Shown: positions 61,773-64,000 of the stretch, in pieces
Numbering within the stretch: position 1 is the stretch's first letter
Layout of the letters: each line of letters starts with the position of its first letter
Source: Pseudomonadota bacterium
GTDB taxonomy: Bacteria; Pseudomonadota; Gammaproteobacteria; Burkholderiales; Thiobacillaceae
NCBI GenBank assembly: GCA_021826065.1
Contig: JAKADY010000008.1
Span: 1-64,000 of the forward strand
Reading direction: 5' to 3'
Length of the DNA: 64,000 bases
Made by a program: the position numbers and the translations under genes
The notes under the pieces: generated by a model
What the model saw: the letters and a program-made list of their open reading frames with translations, nothing else
Database searches by the model: none
Told to the model about the DNA's origin: nothing

Positions 61773-62325
61773 GGGCATTTGGCGGGCCGACGTCCAGCAG
61801 CGCGTCTTCCGTGAATTGGTTGAGGCGTTCTCGCGACCTGGCACCATCAGGGAGATCGGTGATTGCATCGATGGCGCTGTTGCCCAACGTGCCGTGCTGG
61901 CCACGTTGATGGATGGGGAAGTGACATTGGCCGACCCCCATGGGCAAATTGCTCCCGCGGATTGGCCTTTGCTTCAGGCCAAGCCCAGCGCCTGCGAGCA
62001 CGCACGCTACGTGGCGGCGAATGGGGGGCGCGCTCCCGATTTCGAACCCGCGCTGGGGACGTTGGAATCCCCCGAGTTCGGCGCCACCGTGTTGATCGAG
62101 GTCGAGCGCCTGGGCCAGGGGGAAATAGCCCTGGAATTGACCGGCCCCGGCATCGACGGGCAGCGGCGACTGCACCTGACGGGTCTGCATCCCGATTGGC
62201 TGAGGCGCCGCGCCGATTGGGTTGGCAGTTTTCCCCTGGGGGTGGATCTGCTGCTTTCCGACGCGCATCGCATCGTTGCCTTGCCGCGTACCACGCAGAT
62301 CCATCGTTTAGAAGGGGTTCGCTGA
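61762..62325 (+). CDS. phnH: C-P lyase subunit PhnH
   Basis: A 187-residue core subunit of C-P lyase. The start is ATG 61762 with AGGAG before it. VQQRVFRELVEAFSRPGTIREI and LTGPGIDGQRRLHLTGL are typical. It overlaps phnG and ends 1 bp before phnI. Confidence 0.93.
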   Translation: MRTEGIWRADVQQRVFRELVEAFSRPGTIREIGDCIDGAVAQRAVLATLMDGEVTLADPHGQIAPADWPLLQAKPSACEHARYVAANGGRAPDFEPALGTLESPEFGATVLIEVERLGQGEIALELTGPGIDGQRRLHLTGLHPDWLRRRADWVGSFPLGVDLLLSDAHRIVALPRTTQIHRLEGVR

Positions 62326-62326
62326 C

Positions 62327-63436
62327 ATGGGTTATGTAGCCATCAAGGGCGGCGGTCGGGCCATCGCCGGCGCCGCCGCCGCCACCGAATTCTTGCGCAC
62401 CGAAGAAGGGCTGAGCGACACTCCTGCCGAACCGCTCGGCATCCACGCCATTCTTCACCAGTTGCGCTATTTGGTTGATCGCGTCGTTTCCGAGGGCGGG
62501 GTATATCACCCCCAATTCGCAGCGCTCGCCATCAAGCAGAGCCTGGGGGACACGCTGGAGGCCGCGTTTGCGTTGCGCGCCTGGCGCTCGACGCGCCCGC
62601 GCCTGTCCACCACACCACCGCTCGATACCTCGCGGATGCGCCTGATCCGCCGCATCTCTTCGGCCTTCAAGGACATCCCCGGCGGCCAGATGCTCGGGCC
62701 GACGCCCGACTATGCCTTGCGCCTGCTGCGCATGGAACTGATGGACGAATCGCCAGCTGCCTTCCGGGCCTTTGCCCGCAGGTGGCTGGAGAGCTGTCCA
62801 GAAACGCAGTTGCCCGACAGTTTCCCCAAGGTGCTCGATGCCCTGCGCGCGGAAGGCTTGCTGCCGCCCGTCACAAGCCGCACACAGGCAGCATTCGACA
62901 TCACCCGGGAACCCTTGGTCTTTCCCGTGCCTCGCTCGGCTCAACTTGCCACCATGGCACGGGCGGAAACCGGCTCGCTGCTTGCCATCGCCTATTCCAA
63001 CATGCGCGGCTACGGCGACGTGCACCCGACGATCGCCGAACTGCGGGTGGGCTACCTGCCGGTCATGCTGCCGCACCCGATCACCAATGAACTGACCGAG
63101 GTCGGCGAGGTGTTGATCACTGAGTGTGAAGTGGTGGCCATGTACGAAGCCAGTGATACCGGTGGCAAACCGATGTTCACCATGGGCTATGGCGCCTGCT
63201 TCGGCCACAACGAAGTCAAGGCGATTTCCATGGCGATTCTCGACCGTGCCTTACAAAAAGGCATGAAAGACGGCCCTGGCAACCCCTCGGAAGACCCCGA
63301 GTTCGTTCTGCTCCACGTCGATGGCGTCGACTCCATGGGCTTCGCCTCGCACTACAAGATGCCGCACTACGTCACTTTCCAATCTGACCTGGACCGCCTG
63401 CGCACCACACAACAGAAACAGGGGGAGCGCGCATGA
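62327..63436 (+). CDS. phnI: C-P lyase subunit PhnI
   Basis: A 369-residue core subunit, a nucleosidase that with PhnG, H and L couples the phosphonate to the ribose of ATP. The start MGYVAIKGGGRAIAGAA is family-typical. It ends in an ATGA overlap with phnJ. Confidence 0.95.
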   Translation: MGYVAIKGGGRAIAGAAAATEFLRTEEGLSDTPAEPLGIHAILHQLRYLVDRVVSEGGVYHPQFAALAIKQSLGDTLEAAFALRAWRSTRPRLSTTPPLDTSRMRLIRRISSAFKDIPGGQMLGPTPDYALRLLRMELMDESPAAFRAFARRWLESCPETQLPDSFPKVLDALRAEGLLPPVTSRTQAAFDITREPLVFPVPRSAQLATMARAETGSLLAIAYSNMRGYGDVHPTIAELRVGYLPVMLPHPITNELTEVGEVLITECEVVAMYEASDTGGKPMFTMGYGACFGHNEVKAISMAILDRALQKGMKDGPGNPSEDPEFVLLHVDGVDSMGFASHYKMPHYVTFQSDLDRLRTTQQKQGERA

Positions 63437-64000
63437 ACGCGGTGAGTCGTTCCAATGCCTACAACTTCGGCTTTCTCGACGAATACGCCAAGAAGGAAGT
63501 GCGCCGCGCCATTCTCAAGGCCATCGCGATTCCCGGCTATCAGGTGCCCTACGCCTCGCGCGAAATGCCCATGGGGCGCGGTTTCGGCACCGGCGGCCTG
63601 CAATTGACCCTGTCGCTGATCGGGCCGAATGATGTCTTGAAGGTCATCGACCAAGGGTCGGACGATTCGGTCAATGCGGTCAATCTGCGCCGCTTCATCG
63701 AGATGACGTGCCCCGGCGTTTCGACGACAACGAAAACGGCAGAGTGCACCCTGATCCAATCGCGTCACCGCATCCCGGAGCGGCCGCTGACATCCAAACA
63801 AATCATCGTGTTGCAGGTGCCGTATCCCGATCCGCTGGTCGTGGTGGAGCCCTCGGAGGACAAGCGCAAGACCATGCACGGCGAAGCGGACTACTCGCGC
63901 CTCCTGGTCAAGCTGTATGAAGATATCGTCAAGTTCGACGAGATCACGATTTCGCACCGCTATCCGACGCGTATCAACGACCATTACGTCATCGATCCTT
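63433..64000 (+). CDS. phnJ: C-P lyase subunit PhnJ, partial
   Basis: The first 189 residues of the radical-SAM enzyme that cuts the C-P bond. It begins NAVSRSNAYNFGFLDEYAKKEVRRAILKAIAIPGYQVPYASREMP. The gene runs off the right edge at 64000, so the cluster cysteines, which lie further on, cannot be checked. ATG 63433 overlaps the phnI stop (ATGA). Confidence 0.95.
   Translation, partial: MNAVSRSNAYNFGFLDEYAKKEVRRAILKAIAIPGYQVPYASREMPMGRGFGTGGLQLTLSLIGPNDVLKVIDQGSDDSVNAVNLRRFIEMTCPGVSTTTKTAECTLIQSRHRIPERPLTSKQIIVLQVPYPDPLVVVEPSEDKRKTMHGEADYSRLLVKLYEDIVKFDEITISHRYPTRINDHYVIDP

Overview
The window looks like a chromosomal segment of a high-GC proteobacterium. The order ndk-rlmN-pilF-rodZ-ispG-(his genes)-hisS-yfgM-bamB, and trpFBA-accD-folC-SPOR-cvpA-purF-metZ, is the arrangement I associate with Betaproteobacteria. 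This placement is an inference from gene order, without any database comparison. A periplasmic nitrate reductase fed by NapGH, a possible PEP-CTERM surface protein, a Crp/Fnr regulator and polyphosphate genes suggest a free-living, respiratory, nutrient-scavenging organism.

Layout. 1-5.1 kb: a HEPN protein, a LysM/FecR surface protein, the GTPase TypA and an MtfA-like peptidase. 5.1-13.4 kb: thioredoxin, aminotransferase, a frameshifted PEP-CTERM-like gene, a small lipoprotein, a RoxA-like oxygenase, a Bcp peroxiredoxin divergent from it, a SlyD-like isomerase, accA, tilS and a SPOR protein. 13.7-34.1 kb: a co-directional run of 24 tightly packed genes, many overlapping by 4 bp. It covers nucleotide metabolism, RNA modification, pilus and envelope assembly, isoprenoids, histidine, tryptophan, fatty acid, folate, purine and methionine biosynthesis. 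hisCBHA sits between ispG and hisS, and a DUF4160/DUF2442 pair splits trpB from trpA. 34.4-38.2 kb: polyphosphate kinase divergent from a CYTH-CHAD protein. 38.2-44.4 kb: a Crp/Fnr regulator divergent from napDAGHB, with a perfect Fnr-type palindrome between them. 44.4-49.6 kb: a retropepsin-like protease, gamma-glutamyltransferase, a VapBC pair with a palindromic operator, and a SLC13-type transporter.

49.7-56.0 kb is a reduced type II secretion-like operon: GspG, GspF, GspE, four small inner-membrane assembly proteins and a secretin. The secretin is cut after about 231 codons by an IS481-type element (56009-57155). The DNA to the right of the element is not the rest of the secretin but the start of a phosphonate gene cluster, phnF-D-C-E1-E2-G-H-I-J, visibly lower in GC. 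No target duplication flanks the element, so it marks a rearrangement junction. A good PhoB box precedes phnF, so this cluster probably responds to phosphate starvation.

Several families of short repeats occur in the spacers and occasionally enter coding ends: heptanucleotide tandem arrays, a REP-like hairpin, a 45-bp direct repeat and a C-rich palindromic element. No rRNA, tRNA or CRISPR array was seen. phnJ runs off the right edge.
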